This document shows positions 52,743 through 62,343 of a stretch of DNA of 64,000 nt, piece by piece. The DNA lies in NCBI RefSeq assembly GCF_004343775.1, contig NZ_PTXL01000014.1, positions 124,001 through 188,000 of the forward strand, read 5' to 3'. Position 1 is the first letter of the stretch. Each line of letters starts with the position of its first letter. The DNA comes from Burkholderia sp. SRS-46. GTDB taxonomy: Bacteria; Pseudomonadota; Gammaproteobacteria; Burkholderiales; Burkholderiaceae. The position numbers and the translations under genes are program-made. The notes below the pieces were generated by a model. The model had not been told where the DNA came from. It searched no databases and saw only the letters and a list, made by a program, of their open reading frames with translations.

Positions 52743-53942
52743 TCAGTCAGCCTGCTTGCGCAGGAAAGCCGGGATGTCGTACGTGTCGACACCCTTCTCC
52801 TGCAGCGCTTGCACGTGCGATGCCGCGGTTTCGCGCGAATTGCGCCACACGGCCGGCGTGTCCAGCGCGCCGTAGTCGGCCGTGCTGACGTGATGCGCCG
52901 GTGCGTAGCTGTTGTGCGACACCGCGTTGATCGGCTGGTTGTCCGTACCGGTGCGCAGCAGCGTCATCGGTGCCGACTGCTGCTTCTTCGCCGCGCGGCC
53001 AAGGCCCGTCGCGACCACCGTCACGCGCAGCGCATCGCCCATCGCGTCGTCGTACACCGCACCGAAGATCACCGTCGCGTCTTCCGCCGCGTAGCTCTTG
53101 ATCGTGTTCATCACTTCGCGCGTTTCCGACAGGCGCAGCGAACGGCTCGACGTGATGTTGACCAGCACGCCGCGCGCGCCCGACAGGTCGACGCCTTCGA
53201 GCAGCGGGCTCGCCACGGCCTGTTCCGCCGCGAGGCGCGCGCGATCGACGCCGGCGACGGTCGCCGTGCCCATCATCGCCTTGCCCTGCTCGCCCATCAC
53301 CGTCTTCACGTCTTCGAAGTCGACGTTGACCAGGCCGTCGACGTTGATGATTTCCGCGATACCTGCCACCGCGTTGTTCAACACGTCGTCCGCGCACTGG
53401 AAGCACTTGTCCATCTCGGCGTCATCGCCCATCACGTCGAACAGCTTGTCGTTCAGGACGACGATCAGCGAGTCGACGTGATCCTCCAGTTGCTGCGAGC
53501 CTGCTTCCGCGACGCGCATCCGCTTGCCGCCTTCGAATTCGAACGGCTTGCTGACGACGCCGACCGTCAGAATGCCCATCTCCTTCGCGATCTGCGCGAC
53601 GACCGGGGCTGCGCCGGTGCCGGTGCCGCCGCCCATGCCGGCGGTGATGAACACCATGTGCGCGCCGCGCAGCGCGTCGGCGATGCGCTCACGCGCTTCT
53701 TCTGCCGCCGCACGGCCCATTTCCGGCTTCGCGCCGGCGCCGAGGCCGGTGTTGCCGAGCTGGATCACCGACGGTGCGCGCGAACGCGACAGGGCCTGCG
53801 CGTCCGTGTTCATCACGATGAAGTCGACGCCTTGCACGCCGCGGTTGATCATGTGCTGCACGGCATTGCCGCCAGCGCCGCCAACGCCCACCACCTTGAT
53901 GATGGTGCCGTTGGTCTCGGTTTCCAGCATTTGGAATTCCAT
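52743..53942 (-). CDS. ftsZ: Cell division GTPase FtsZ
   Basis: 399 residues from ATG 53942 with GGAGG eight bases upstream. Tubulin-like fold: VVGVGGAGGNAVQHM, the GTP signature GGGTGTGAAP (about 108-117), the T7-loop NVDFEDVKTVM, a low-complexity linker from about 320, and the C-terminal tail DTYDIPAFLRKQAD that binds FtsA and ZipA/ZapD. It builds the Z ring. ftsA ends 112 bases upstream of its start. zapD is at 43.5 kb. Confidence 0.99.
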   Translation of the reverse strand: MEFQMLETETNGTIIKVVGVGGAGGNAVQHMINRGVQGVDFIVMNTDAQALSRSRAPSVIQLGNTGLGAGAKPEMGRAAAEEARERIADALRGAHMVFITAGMGGGTGTGAAPVVAQIAKEMGILTVGVVSKPFEFEGGKRMRVAEAGSQQLEDHVDSLIVVLNDKLFDVMGDDAEMDKCFQCADDVLNNAVAGIAEIINVDGLVNVDFEDVKTVMGEQGKAMMGTATVAGVDRARLAAEQAVASPLLEGVDLSGARGVLVNITSSRSLRLSETREVMNTIKSYAAEDATVIFGAVYDDAMGDALRVTVVATGLGRAAKKQQSAPMTLLRTGTDNQPINAVSHNSYAPAHHVSTADYGALDTPAVWRNSRETAASHVQALQEKGVDTYDIPAFLRKQAD

Positions 53943-54054
53943 TGTTGCCTCCGTCAAGAAAATTACCGCTACTCGGCCGTTATTCGGCAGGAGATCGGGC
54001 AACCCCCTGTCGCGCGCCGGCCGCCGGCACCGGCGCGAATTTCGATTCGGTTCG

Positions 54055-55287
54055 TCAGAAGTTGCTCAGGAACCATTCCTTCATCCGCGAGAAGATCTGC
54101 CCCGCGTTGCCGGACTGCACCGCGACCTTGCGGCCGCGCATGCGCTGAGCACTGCCTTCCACGAGCAGGCCCATCGCCGTCGAGTAGCGCGGATTGCGCA
54201 CGACGTCGGCCAGGCCGCCCGCGTATTCCGGCGCGCCGATGCGCACCGGTTTCAGGAAAATGTCTTCGCCGAGCTCGACCATGCCCGGCATCATCGCCGC
54301 GCCGCCGGTAATGACCACGCCGGAGCTCAGGAGTTCTTCGTAACCCGACTCGCGCACGACCTGCTGCACCAGCGAGAACAGCTCCTCGACGCGCGGCTCG
54401 ATCACCGCGGCGAGCGCCTGGCGCGACAGCGTGCGCGGGCCGCGTTCGCCGAGGCCCGGCACTTCGACCATCTCGTCCGGATCGGCGAGCGCCTGCTTCG
54501 CGATCCCGTAGCTGACCTTGATGTCTTCCGCGTCCGGCGTCGGCGTGCGCAGCGCCATCGCGATGTCGCTCGTGATCTGGTCGCCCGCGATCGGGATCAC
54601 CGCGGTGTGGCGGATCGCGCCTTCGGCGAAGATCGCGATGTCGGTCGTGCCGCCGCCGACGTCGACGAGCACCACGCCGAGATCCTTCTCGTCCTCGGTC
54701 AGCACCGCGAGCGACGACGCGAGCGGCTGCAGGATCAGGTCGTTCACTTCCAGCCCGCAGCGGCGCACGCACTTGACGATGTTCTGCGCGGCGCTCACCG
54801 CGCCCGTCACGATGTGCACCTTCACCTCGAGGCGGATGCCGCTCATGCCGATCGGCTCGCGCACGTCTTCCTGGCCGTCGATGATGAATTCCTGCGTGAG
54901 GATGTGCAGCACCTGCTGGTCGGTCGGGATGTTGATCGCCTTCGCGGTCTCGATCACGCGCGCGACGTCCGTCTGCGTGACCTCCTTGTCCTTGATCGCG
55001 ACCATCCCGCTCGAGTTGAAGCTGCGGATATGGCTGCCGGCGATCCCCGTGAACACGTTGGTGATCTTGCAGTCGGCCATCAGCTCCGCTTCCTCGAGCG
55101 CACGCTGGATCGACTGCACGGTGGCCTCGATGTTCACCACCACGCCTTTTTTCAGACCTTTCGATTCGCTCTGGCCGAGACCGATCACCTCGTAGTGACC
55201 CTCGCCCTTCAGCTCGGCGACGACGGCCACCACCTTCGACGTGCCGATGTCGAGGGAAACCAGCAGATCCTTGTAGTCTTTGCTCAT
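54055..55287 (-). CDS. ftsA: Cell division protein FtsA (actin-like)
   Basis: 410 residues from ATG 55287 (MSKDYKDLLVSLDIGTSKVV), which begins the actin-like phosphate loop. ATPase segments VVLVDVGGGTTDIA and GVVITGGAAMMPG are present, and the tail ends in the amphipathic membrane helix FSRMKEWFLSNF. FtsA tethers FtsZ to the inner membrane. ftsQ precedes by 26 bases, ftsZ follows. Confidence 0.98.
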   Translation of the reverse strand: MSKDYKDLLVSLDIGTSKVVAVVAELKGEGHYEVIGLGQSESKGLKKGVVVNIEATVQSIQRALEEAELMADCKITNVFTGIAGSHIRSFNSSGMVAIKDKEVTQTDVARVIETAKAINIPTDQQVLHILTQEFIIDGQEDVREPIGMSGIRLEVKVHIVTGAVSAAQNIVKCVRRCGLEVNDLILQPLASSLAVLTEDEKDLGVVLVDVGGGTTDIAIFAEGAIRHTAVIPIAGDQITSDIAMALRTPTPDAEDIKVSYGIAKQALADPDEMVEVPGLGERGPRTLSRQALAAVIEPRVEELFSLVQQVVRESGYEELLSSGVVITGGAAMMPGMVELGEDIFLKPVRIGAPEYAGGLADVVRNPRYSTAMGLLVEGSAQRMRGRKVAVQSGNAGQIFSRMKEWFLSNF

Positions 55288-55313
55288 AAAGTGCTCTTGC
55301 GTGTGATCTCTCG

Positions 55314-56066
55314 TTACTTCTTGCGCTTGTCGGTATCGGTCAGGAACCGCATGCCCGCCGCGCGAATCGCGAATCCGTTCGGATAGCGCAGGTCCGCGTA
55401 CTCGATGTCGTTGCCCCAGCGTTCGGTGACGGCAGGCCACGCGGCGACGAGGCGCTGGCTCCGGTCATGCAGGGTTTCGCTGTTGCGCTCCTTGCCCAGC
55501 TCCACCTGCATCCCGTTCGACAGCTTCACCGTCCATGCATAGCGCGCCGACAGCGTCACTTCCTCCGGCGCCGCCTTCAGCGGCGCGAACCACTTCGAGA
55601 AGTCGCGATACCGCGCGACGACTTCCTTCGCGCTGCCGTCCGGCCCGTCGAACGCGGGCAGCTCCGCATCGAGCTCACCCTGGTTCGCGGTGAACAGCTC
55701 GCCGTCGATGCTCACCAGCTGGTTGCTGCCCCACGTCCCGAGCGGTTTGTACTCCTCGAGCGTGACAGCCAGCGCATTCGGCCACACGCGGCGCACGCTC
55801 GCGTGGCGCACCCACGGCATCTGCTCGAACGCGACCCGCGCCGTATCGAGATCGACGGTGAAGAAATTGCCCTTCAGCCGGCCGACCACGCCCGCGCGCA
55901 CCGTCGGCGCGTTGATGTGGTCGGTGTCGCCGTCGATCTGGATCGCGCGCAGCGCGAACGCCGGACGCTGGATCAGCCAGTAGCAGCCGGCCGCCGCCAA
56001 CACGAGCAGCAGCAGCGCGTACAGCGCGCTGGCGGCAAGGTTGAGTTGGCGAACGTTGTTCCACAT
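55314..56066 (-). CDS. ftsQ: Cell division protein FtsQ
   Basis: 250 residues. One N-terminal membrane helix (about 12-33), then the POTRA region (about 35-105; RPAFALRAIQIDGDTDHINAP) and the FtsQ beta domain in the periplasm. It links FtsB/FtsL to the divisome. It begins the FtsQAZ set; ddlB ends 20 bases upstream of its start. A 26-base gap leads to ftsA. Confidence 0.96.
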   Translation of the reverse strand: MWNNVRQLNLAASALYALLLLVLAAAGCYWLIQRPAFALRAIQIDGDTDHINAPTVRAGVVGRLKGNFFTVDLDTARVAFEQMPWVRHASVRRVWPNALAVTLEEYKPLGTWGSNQLVSIDGELFTANQGELDAELPAFDGPDGSAKEVVARYRDFSKWFAPLKAAPEEVTLSARYAWTVKLSNGMQVELGKERNSETLHDRSQRLVAAWPAVTERWGNDIEYADLRYPNGFAIRAAGMRFLTDTDKRKK

Positions 56067-56086
56067 GACGTCTTTCCGTTCCTGCT

Positions 56087-57028
56087 TCAGTCGTTGAGCG
56101 TGAGCGACAGCACTTTCACCACCAGCTCCGTATAGCTGATGCCGATCGCGCGCGCCGCCTTCGGCGGCAGCGAATGATCGGTCATGCCCGGCGCGGTGTT
56201 CACTTCCAGGAAGTACGCGTTGCCGTCGGCATCAAGCATGAAATCGGCGCGGCCCCAGTCGGTGCAGCCCAGCACGTCGAACGCGCGGCGCGCGACGCGC
56301 TTCAGTTCCGCTTCCTGGTCGGCGGGCAGGCCGCACGGGATCAGGTACTGCGTGTCGTCGGCGACGTACTTCGCGTGGTAGTCGTAGAACTCGCCGGCCG
56401 GCACGATCTTGATCAGCGGCAGGTCGAGATCCGCGGCGATGCACGCGGTGTACTCACCGCCGCCCTCGATGCTCTTCTCGACGATCACGATCTTGTCGTG
56501 CACCGCCGCTTCCGCGAGCGCGGCCGGCAGCGCGTCGGCCGCCTTCACCTTCAGCACCGCGACGCTCGAGCCTTCGCTCGCCGGCTTCACGAACAGCGGC
56601 AGGCCGAGCTTCGCGACGATCTGCGCCGCGCGCGCCGCGTAATCGTCGCCGCGCAGCACCGTCTCGAACGGCGGCGTCGGCACGCCCGTCTGCTGCCACA
56701 CGAGCTTCGTGCGGAACTTGTCGAGGCCGAGCGCCGAGCCCAGCACGCCGCTGCCCGTGTAGCGGATCCCGTAGAAATCGAGCGCGCCCTGGATCTGGCC
56801 GTTCTCGCCGTAGCCGCCGTGCAGCGCGTTGAACGCGCGCACGAAGCCTTCGTCCTTCAGCGCCGACAGCGGCCGCTCGGCCGGGTCGAACGGATGCGCG
56901 TCGATGCCCGCGTCGCGCAGGCCCTGCAGCACGAGCCGGCCCGACGTGAGCGACACCTCTCGCTCCGCGGACTCGCCGCCGAACAACACCGCCACCTTGC
57001 CGAAAAGTTTCGGATCGATCCCGCTCAT
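56087..57028 (-). CDS. ddlB: D-alanine-D-alanine ligase
   Basis: 313 residues, the short Ddl length typical of dcw copies. ATP-grasp enzyme that joins D-Ala pairs for the pentapeptide. Motifs VLFGGESAEREVSLTSG, HGGYGENGQIQG, SEGSSVAV and EVNTAPGMTDHSL are present. The start lies 1 base past the murC stop, so they are close-coupled. Confidence 0.97.
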   Translation of the reverse strand: MSGIDPKLFGKVAVLFGGESAEREVSLTSGRLVLQGLRDAGIDAHPFDPAERPLSALKDEGFVRAFNALHGGYGENGQIQGALDFYGIRYTGSGVLGSALGLDKFRTKLVWQQTGVPTPPFETVLRGDDYAARAAQIVAKLGLPLFVKPASEGSSVAVLKVKAADALPAALAEAAVHDKIVIVEKSIEGGGEYTACIAADLDLPLIKIVPAGEFYDYHAKYVADDTQYLIPCGLPADQEAELKRVARRAFDVLGCTDWGRADFMLDADGNAYFLEVNTAPGMTDHSLPPKAARAIGISYTELVVKVLSLTLND

Positions 57029-57029
57029 G

Positions 57030-58427
57030 TCATGCCTTCTTTTGTGTGTGCTGCGCGAGCTTCGCCGGCACGCCGCCGATCGAGCCCGCGCCCATCGTGA
57101 TCACCACGTCGCCGTTGCGGGCGACCTTCGTCAATGCGTCCGGCACGTCGTCGACCGTCGCGACGAACACCGGGTCGACCTTGCCCACCGCGCGCAATGC
57201 GCGCGACAGCGCATCGCCGTTGGCGGTCGTGATGGCCGCCTCGCCCGCCGCGTAGACCTCGGTCAGCACCAGCGCATCGACCGTCGACAGCACGTTGACG
57301 AAATCGTCGAAGCAGTCGCGGGTGCGCGTGTAGCGGTGCGGCTGAAACGCCAGCACGAGGCGGCGGCCCGGGAACGCGCCGCGCGCGGCCGCGATCGTCG
57401 CCGCCATCTCGACCGGGTGATGGCCGTAGTCGTCGATCAGCGTGTAGTGGCCGCCGTCCGCCGCCGGCACCTCGCCGTAGCGCTGGAAGCGCCGGCCGAC
57501 GCCGTTGAACTCCGCGAGCGCCTGCTGGATCGCGTCGTCGGCCACGCCGAGATCGGTCGCGATCGCGATCGCCGCGAGCGCGTTCTGCACGTTGTGCAGG
57601 CCCGGCAGGTTCAGCACGATCGCGAGCGGCGCGCGCCCCTCGCGGATCACCGTGAAGTGCATGCGGCCGTCGCGCGCGTCGATGTCTTCCGCGCGCACCT
57701 GCGCGTCCGGCGACAGCCCGTAGCGCACCACCGGCTTCGAGATGAACGGGATGATCTGCCGCACGTTCGGATCGTCGACGCACACGACCGCGCTGCCGTA
57801 GAACGGCAGGCGCTGCGTGAATTCGATGAACGCCTGCTTGAGCCGCGCGAAATCGTGGCCGTAGGTGTCCATGTGATCGGCGTCGATGTTCGTGATGACT
57901 TCGATCACCGGATACAGGTTCAGGAACGACGCATCCGACTCGTCGGCCTCGGCGACGATGAAATCGCCGGTGCCGAGCCGCGCGTTCGCGCCGGCGCTGA
58001 TCAGCCGCCCGCCGATCACGAAGGTCGGGTCGAGCCCGCCCGCCGCGAGCACGCTCGCGACGAGGCTCGTGGTCGTGGTCTTGCCGTGCGTGCCGGCGAT
58101 CGCGATGCCCTGCTTCAGGCGCATCAGCTCGGCGAGCATCACCGCGCGCTGCACGATCGGCACGCGCTTGTGGCGCGCGGCCAGCACTTCCGGGTTATCG
58201 GAACGCACGGCCGTCGACACGACGACCGCGTTCGCGCCCTCGATGTTCGCCGCGTCGTGGCCGATCGCGATGCGCGCGCCCAGCGCCTCGAGGCGCTCGG
58301 TCACCGCGTTGCGCGACAGGTCCGAGCCGCTGACCTGGTAGCCGAGATTGACGAGCACTTCCGCGATGCCGCTCATGCCGGCGCCGCCGATCCCGACGAA
58401 ATGAATGTGTTTGACGATGTGTTTCAT
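57030..58427 (-). CDS. murC: UDP-N-acetylmuramate-L-alanine ligase
   Basis: 465 residues. Mur-ligase with N-terminal HFVGIGGAGMSGIAEVL, P-loop GTHGKTTTTS (about 113-122), DDYGHHPVEM and the C-terminal domain. It adds L-Ala to UDP-MurNAc. It overlaps murG by four bases (ATGA at 58424-58427) and lies 1 base from ddlB. Compare Mpl at 8.3 kb, a paralogue with a different first motif. Confidence 0.98.
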   Translation of the reverse strand: MKHIVKHIHFVGIGGAGMSGIAEVLVNLGYQVSGSDLSRNAVTERLEALGARIAIGHDAANIEGANAVVVSTAVRSDNPEVLAARHKRVPIVQRAVMLAELMRLKQGIAIAGTHGKTTTTSLVASVLAAGGLDPTFVIGGRLISAGANARLGTGDFIVAEADESDASFLNLYPVIEVITNIDADHMDTYGHDFARLKQAFIEFTQRLPFYGSAVVCVDDPNVRQIIPFISKPVVRYGLSPDAQVRAEDIDARDGRMHFTVIREGRAPLAIVLNLPGLHNVQNALAAIAIATDLGVADDAIQQALAEFNGVGRRFQRYGEVPAADGGHYTLIDDYGHHPVEMAATIAAARGAFPGRRLVLAFQPHRYTRTRDCFDDFVNVLSTVDALVLTEVYAAGEAAITTANGDALSRALRAVGKVDPVFVATVDDVPDALTKVARNGDVVITMGAGSIGGVPAKLAQHTQKKA

Positions 58428-59527
58428 TGCAGTCCTTCCAGGTTCGCGCCGGCCACCGTCGCGCAGACCCGCGCGACTTCATCGGTGGCATCCGGCTTCG
58501 CCAGCGAGCGCGAACGCTCCGCCATGTCCGCGAGCGACGCCCGCGACTGGCTGCGCAGCCAGTCGGCGAGCAGTTCGGCCGACAGGTCGCGTTGTTGCAC
58601 CAGCACCGCCGCGCCCGCCTCGGCGAGGAACGCGGCGTTGGTCGTCTGATGGTCGTCGACGGCATACGGGAACGGCACGAACAGCGCCGCCACGCCCACC
58701 GCCGCGATCTCCGATACGGTCATCGCGCCCGAGCGGCAGATCACGAGATCCGCCGCGGCATAGGCGGCCGCCATGTCGTCGATGAACGGCACGAGCTGCA
58801 CGTCGCTGCCGTACGCGAGGCCGGCGGCCTCGTAATTCGCCTTCAGCACCTCGATGTGCTTCGCGCCCGCCTGGTGCACGACGCGCGGCCGCTCGCCCGG
58901 CGCCAGTTGCGACAGCGCACGCGGCACGACTTCGTTCAGCGCGGCGGCGCCGAGGCTGCCGCCGACGACCAGCACGTTCAGCGGCCCGCTGCGCGCCGCA
59001 TAGCGTGCTTTGGGCGGTTCCGTGCGCGCAAGTTCCGCGCGAATCGGGTTGCCGGTCCATTCGGCGTGCGGCAGCGCGTTCGGGAACGCGACGAGCACGC
59101 GCTTCGCGAGCTTCGCGAGCACCTTGTTCGCGAGGCCGGCGATCGAATTCTGTTCGTGCAGCACGAGCGGACGGCCGGACAGCGCCGTCATCACGCCCGC
59201 CGGGAACGTGATGTAGCCGCCCATCCCGAGCACCACGTCCGGCCGCACCCGGCGCAGCGCGCCGAGGCTCTGCCAGCACGCGCGCAGCAGGTTGAACGGC
59301 AGCTGCAGCTTGGTCTTCAGGCCCTTGCCGCGTACGCCGCCGAACCGCACGTATTCCATCGGGATGCCGTGCTTCGGCACGAGCGTCGCTTCCATCCCGG
59401 CCGGATTGCCGAGCCACACGACGCGCCAGCCCGCCGCTTCCATCCGGTGTGCGACCGCGAGCCCCGGGAACACATGGCCCCCGGTGCCGCCTGCCATCAC
59501 CATCAGCGTGCGCCGTGTCGCGGTCAT
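58424..59527 (-). CDS. murG: Undecaprenyl-PP-MurNAc-pentapeptide beta-N-acetylglucosaminyltransferase
   Basis: 367 residues. GT-B glycosyltransferase with the N-terminal G loop MAGGTGGHVFPGLAVA and the C-terminal GGSLGAAALNEVVP and CRSGAMTVSEIAAVG segments. It converts lipid I to lipid II at the inner face of the membrane. Both ends overlap neighbours by four bases (murC, ftsW). Confidence 0.98.
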   Translation of the reverse strand: MTATRRTLMVMAGGTGGHVFPGLAVAHRMEAAGWRVVWLGNPAGMEATLVPKHGIPMEYVRFGGVRGKGLKTKLQLPFNLLRACWQSLGALRRVRPDVVLGMGGYITFPAGVMTALSGRPLVLHEQNSIAGLANKVLAKLAKRVLVAFPNALPHAEWTGNPIRAELARTEPPKARYAARSGPLNVLVVGGSLGAAALNEVVPRALSQLAPGERPRVVHQAGAKHIEVLKANYEAAGLAYGSDVQLVPFIDDMAAAYAAADLVICRSGAMTVSEIAAVGVAALFVPFPYAVDDHQTTNAAFLAEAGAAVLVQQRDLSAELLADWLRSQSRASLADMAERSRSLAKPDATDEVARVCATVAGANLEGLQ

Positions 59528-60807
59528 ACCTTGCCTCCGCGCATCAGCACCCGGTTTTCATAATCGACCCGCAGCAGCACCGCGAGCGCGACGCAGTTGA
59601 GCAGGATGCCCGAGCCGCCGTAGCTCACGAGCGGCAGCGTCAGACCCTTGGTCGGCAGCAGGCCGAGGTTCACGCCCATGTTGATGAACGCCTGTGCGCC
59701 GAACCAGATGCCGACGCCCTTCGCCGTCAGGCCCGCGAACGTGCGGTCGAGCGCGAGCGCCTGGCGGCCGATCTCGAACGCGCGGCGCACGATCCAGTAG
59801 AACAGCAGGATCACGACCATCACGCCGACGAAGCCGAGTTCCTCGCCGATCACCGCGAGGATGAAGTCGGTATGCGCTTCCGGCAGGTAGTTCAGCTTCT
59901 CGACGCTGCCGCCGAGGCCGACGCCGAACCATTCGCCGCGGCCGAACGCGATCAGCGAGTGCGTGAGCTGGTAGGCCTTGCCCTGCGCATAACGCTCGTC
60001 CCACGGATCGAGGTAAGCGAAGATCCGCTCGCGACGCCACGGCGACAGCCAGACGAGCATCGTGAACGTGCCGACCGCCGTCGCGACGAGGCCGCCGAAC
60101 AGCTTGCCGTTCACGCCGCCGAGGAACAGCACGCCCATCGCGATCGCGGCGATCACCATGAACGCGCCCATGTCCGGCTCGAGCAGCAGCAGCGCGCCGA
60201 CCAGGCCGACCGCGCACGCCATCGGCAGGAAGCCCTTCGCGAAGCTCTGCATGTATTCCTGCTTGCGCACCGTGTAGTTCGCCGCGTAGATCGTCACCGC
60301 GAGCTTCATGACTTCCGACGGCTGCATGTTCGTGATGCCGAGCGGAATCCAGCGGCGCGCGCCGTTCACGCCCTTGCCGACGTGCGGGATCAGCACGATC
60401 ACGAGGCTGACCAGCGCGATCAGGAAAAGATGCGGCGCGTACTTGTCCCACGTCGACACCGGCACGCGGAACGCGATCACCGCCGCGATGAACGCGACGA
60501 CGAGCGACACGCAGTGGCGCAGCAGGAACGCGTAATCGTGATACGACGCGTATTTCGGTGAATCCGGCATCGCGATCGAGGCCGAATACACCATCACGAC
60601 GCCGAGCCCGAGCAGCGCGATCGCGACCCACAGCAGCGAGTAGTCGAAGTCGAGCATCCGCGAACGGCTCGGCCGCACGCCGTTGACGACGCTCGCGAGC
60701 CCGCCCGTCGCGGCGCGCGTGGCCGACGCGACACGGCCGCCGGCTGCATTGCCGCCGGCGTCGCGCTGGCCGGTGAAACGGGACGCAAGGCGATCCGACC
60801 AGCTCAT
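59524..60807 (-). CDS. ftsW: Peptidoglycan polymerase FtsW
   Basis: 427 residues with about ten membrane helices after a roughly 45-residue Arg/Ala-rich N-terminal tail. SEDS-family features: STGGYGSSG-like LVSYGGSGILLN, KAYQLTHSLIAFGRGEW and LPEAHTDFILAVIGEELG (with the conserved Asp). It works with FtsI in septal synthesis. Four-base overlaps with murG and murD. Confidence 0.97.
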   Translation of the reverse strand: MSWSDRLASRFTGQRDAGGNAAGGRVASATRAATGGLASVVNGVRPSRSRMLDFDYSLLWVAIALLGLGVVMVYSASIAMPDSPKYASYHDYAFLLRHCVSLVVAFIAAVIAFRVPVSTWDKYAPHLFLIALVSLVIVLIPHVGKGVNGARRWIPLGITNMQPSEVMKLAVTIYAANYTVRKQEYMQSFAKGFLPMACAVGLVGALLLLEPDMGAFMVIAAIAMGVLFLGGVNGKLFGGLVATAVGTFTMLVWLSPWRRERIFAYLDPWDERYAQGKAYQLTHSLIAFGRGEWFGVGLGGSVEKLNYLPEAHTDFILAVIGEELGFVGVMVVILLFYWIVRRAFEIGRQALALDRTFAGLTAKGVGIWFGAQAFINMGVNLGLLPTKGLTLPLVSYGGSGILLNCVALAVLLRVDYENRVLMRGGKV

Positions 60808-62327
60808 GGCGTCGCTCCTTTATCGAGGGCGAGATCATCCACCGCGCGGCGGAACACGTCCGCGCGATGAGCGTAGTTCTTGAACATGTCGAGGCTCGCG
60901 CAGGCGGGCGACAGCAGCACCGCGTCGCCCGGCTCCGCGAGCGCGCCGGCCGCGCGCACCGCTTCCTCGAGCGTCGCGTGATCGACGAGCGGCACGCCCG
61001 TTTCCGCGAGTGCTTCGCGCATCGCCGGCGCGTCGCGGCCGATCAGCATCACCGCGCGGCACCAGCGCGCGACCGGCGCGGCGAGCGGCGTGAAATCCTG
61101 GCCCTTGCCGTCGCCGCCGGCGATCAGCACGATCCGCTGCGCAAGCCCGTCGAGCGCGGCAACCGTTGCGCCGACGTTCGTGCCCTTGCTGTCGTCGACG
61201 TAATCGACGTCGTCGAGCGTCGCGATCAGCTCGACGCGGTGCGCCTCGCCGCGGTATTCGCGCAGCGCGTGCAGCAGCGGCGCGGCCGGCAGGTCGATCG
61301 CGCGCGCGAGCGCGAACGCGGCGAGCGCGTTCGCCGCGTTGTGCAGGCCGCGGATGCGCAGCGCATCGGACGGCATCAGGCGCTTCTGCGCGATGTCCGG
61401 CGTGTGCACCGCATCGCGCTTGCGGCGGCGGCCCGTCGCCGGCTCGTCGGTCGCGTCCCGATCGATCGCCTCGACGAGCCACGCGATGCCGTTGTCGCGC
61501 GACAGGCCGTAATCGCCTTCGTGCGCCGGCTCGTTCAGGCCGAACGTGACCGTGCGCGGCGCGTCGGCCGCGCCCGCGGCCGGCGCGAACTTCATCACCG
61601 CCGCGTCATCGCGGTTCAGCACGCGCGTGGTCGTCGCGCCGAAGATCCGGCCCTTTGCCGCCGCATACGCGTTGAAGCTGCCGTGCCAGTCGAGGTGGTC
61701 CTGCGTGATGTTGAGGATCGCGGCCGCGTCCGGCGCGAAGGTGCGCGCGGTCTCGAGCTGGAAGCTCGACAGTTCGAGCACCCAGACGTCCGGCAGCGCG
61801 GTGGCGTCGATCGCGCCGGCGAGCCGGTCGAGCATCGCCGGGCTGATGTTGCCCGCCACGCCGACCTTCTTGCCCGCGCGCTCGCACAGCAGGCCGGTGA
61901 GGCTCGTCGTCGTGGTCTTGCCGTTGGTACCCGTGATCGCCAGCACCTTCGGCTGATAGCCGCTCGTGCCGAGCGCGCGCAGCGCCTGCGCGAAGAACTC
62001 CAGCTCGCCCCACACCGCGACGCCGCGCTCGCCGGCCGCCGCGATCAGCGCCGCGAGCGCCGGCTCGAGCGGCGACAGGCCGGGGCTCAGCCCGACGATC
62101 TCGACGCCGCCGTCGAGCAGCGCGGGCGTGAACGGCCCGCCGACGAACTCCGCGTCGATGCCTTCGGCCTGCAGCGCGGCAAGGTTCGGCGGCGCCTCGC
62201 GGGTATCGGCAATGCGCAGGCGGCACCCGTGCCTCGCGCACCACCGCGCGATCGCGAGGCCCGATTCGCCGAGCCCCAGCACCAGCACCATCGGCCGTTG
62301 CCGATCTCCAAACATCTCGCCAGACAT
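60804..62327 (-). CDS. murD: UDP-N-acetylmuramoylalanine-D-glutamate ligase
   Basis: 507 residues, longer than E. coli MurD (438). P-loop GTNGKTTTT (133-141), SFQLETA, the HLDWHGS segment and DDSKGTNVGA are conserved. A basic, Arg/Lys-rich insertion (about 290-320) before the C-terminal domain explains most of the extra length, as in other Burkholderia. It adds D-Glu. Start 62327 or ATG 62315 (MFGDRQ) cannot be separated. It overlaps ftsW by four bases. Confidence 0.96.
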   Translation of the reverse strand: MSGEMFGDRQRPMVLVLGLGESGLAIARWCARHGCRLRIADTREAPPNLAALQAEGIDAEFVGGPFTPALLDGGVEIVGLSPGLSPLEPALAALIAAAGERGVAVWGELEFFAQALRALGTSGYQPKVLAITGTNGKTTTTSLTGLLCERAGKKVGVAGNISPAMLDRLAGAIDATALPDVWVLELSSFQLETARTFAPDAAAILNITQDHLDWHGSFNAYAAAKGRIFGATTTRVLNRDDAAVMKFAPAAGAADAPRTVTFGLNEPAHEGDYGLSRDNGIAWLVEAIDRDATDEPATGRRRKRDAVHTPDIAQKRLMPSDALRIRGLHNAANALAAFALARAIDLPAAPLLHALREYRGEAHRVELIATLDDVDYVDDSKGTNVGATVAALDGLAQRIVLIAGGDGKGQDFTPLAAPVARWCRAVMLIGRDAPAMREALAETGVPLVDHATLEEAVRAAGALAEPGDAVLLSPACASLDMFKNYAHRADVFRRAVDDLALDKGATP

Positions 62328-62343
62328 CCTTGTTACCTTTCCT

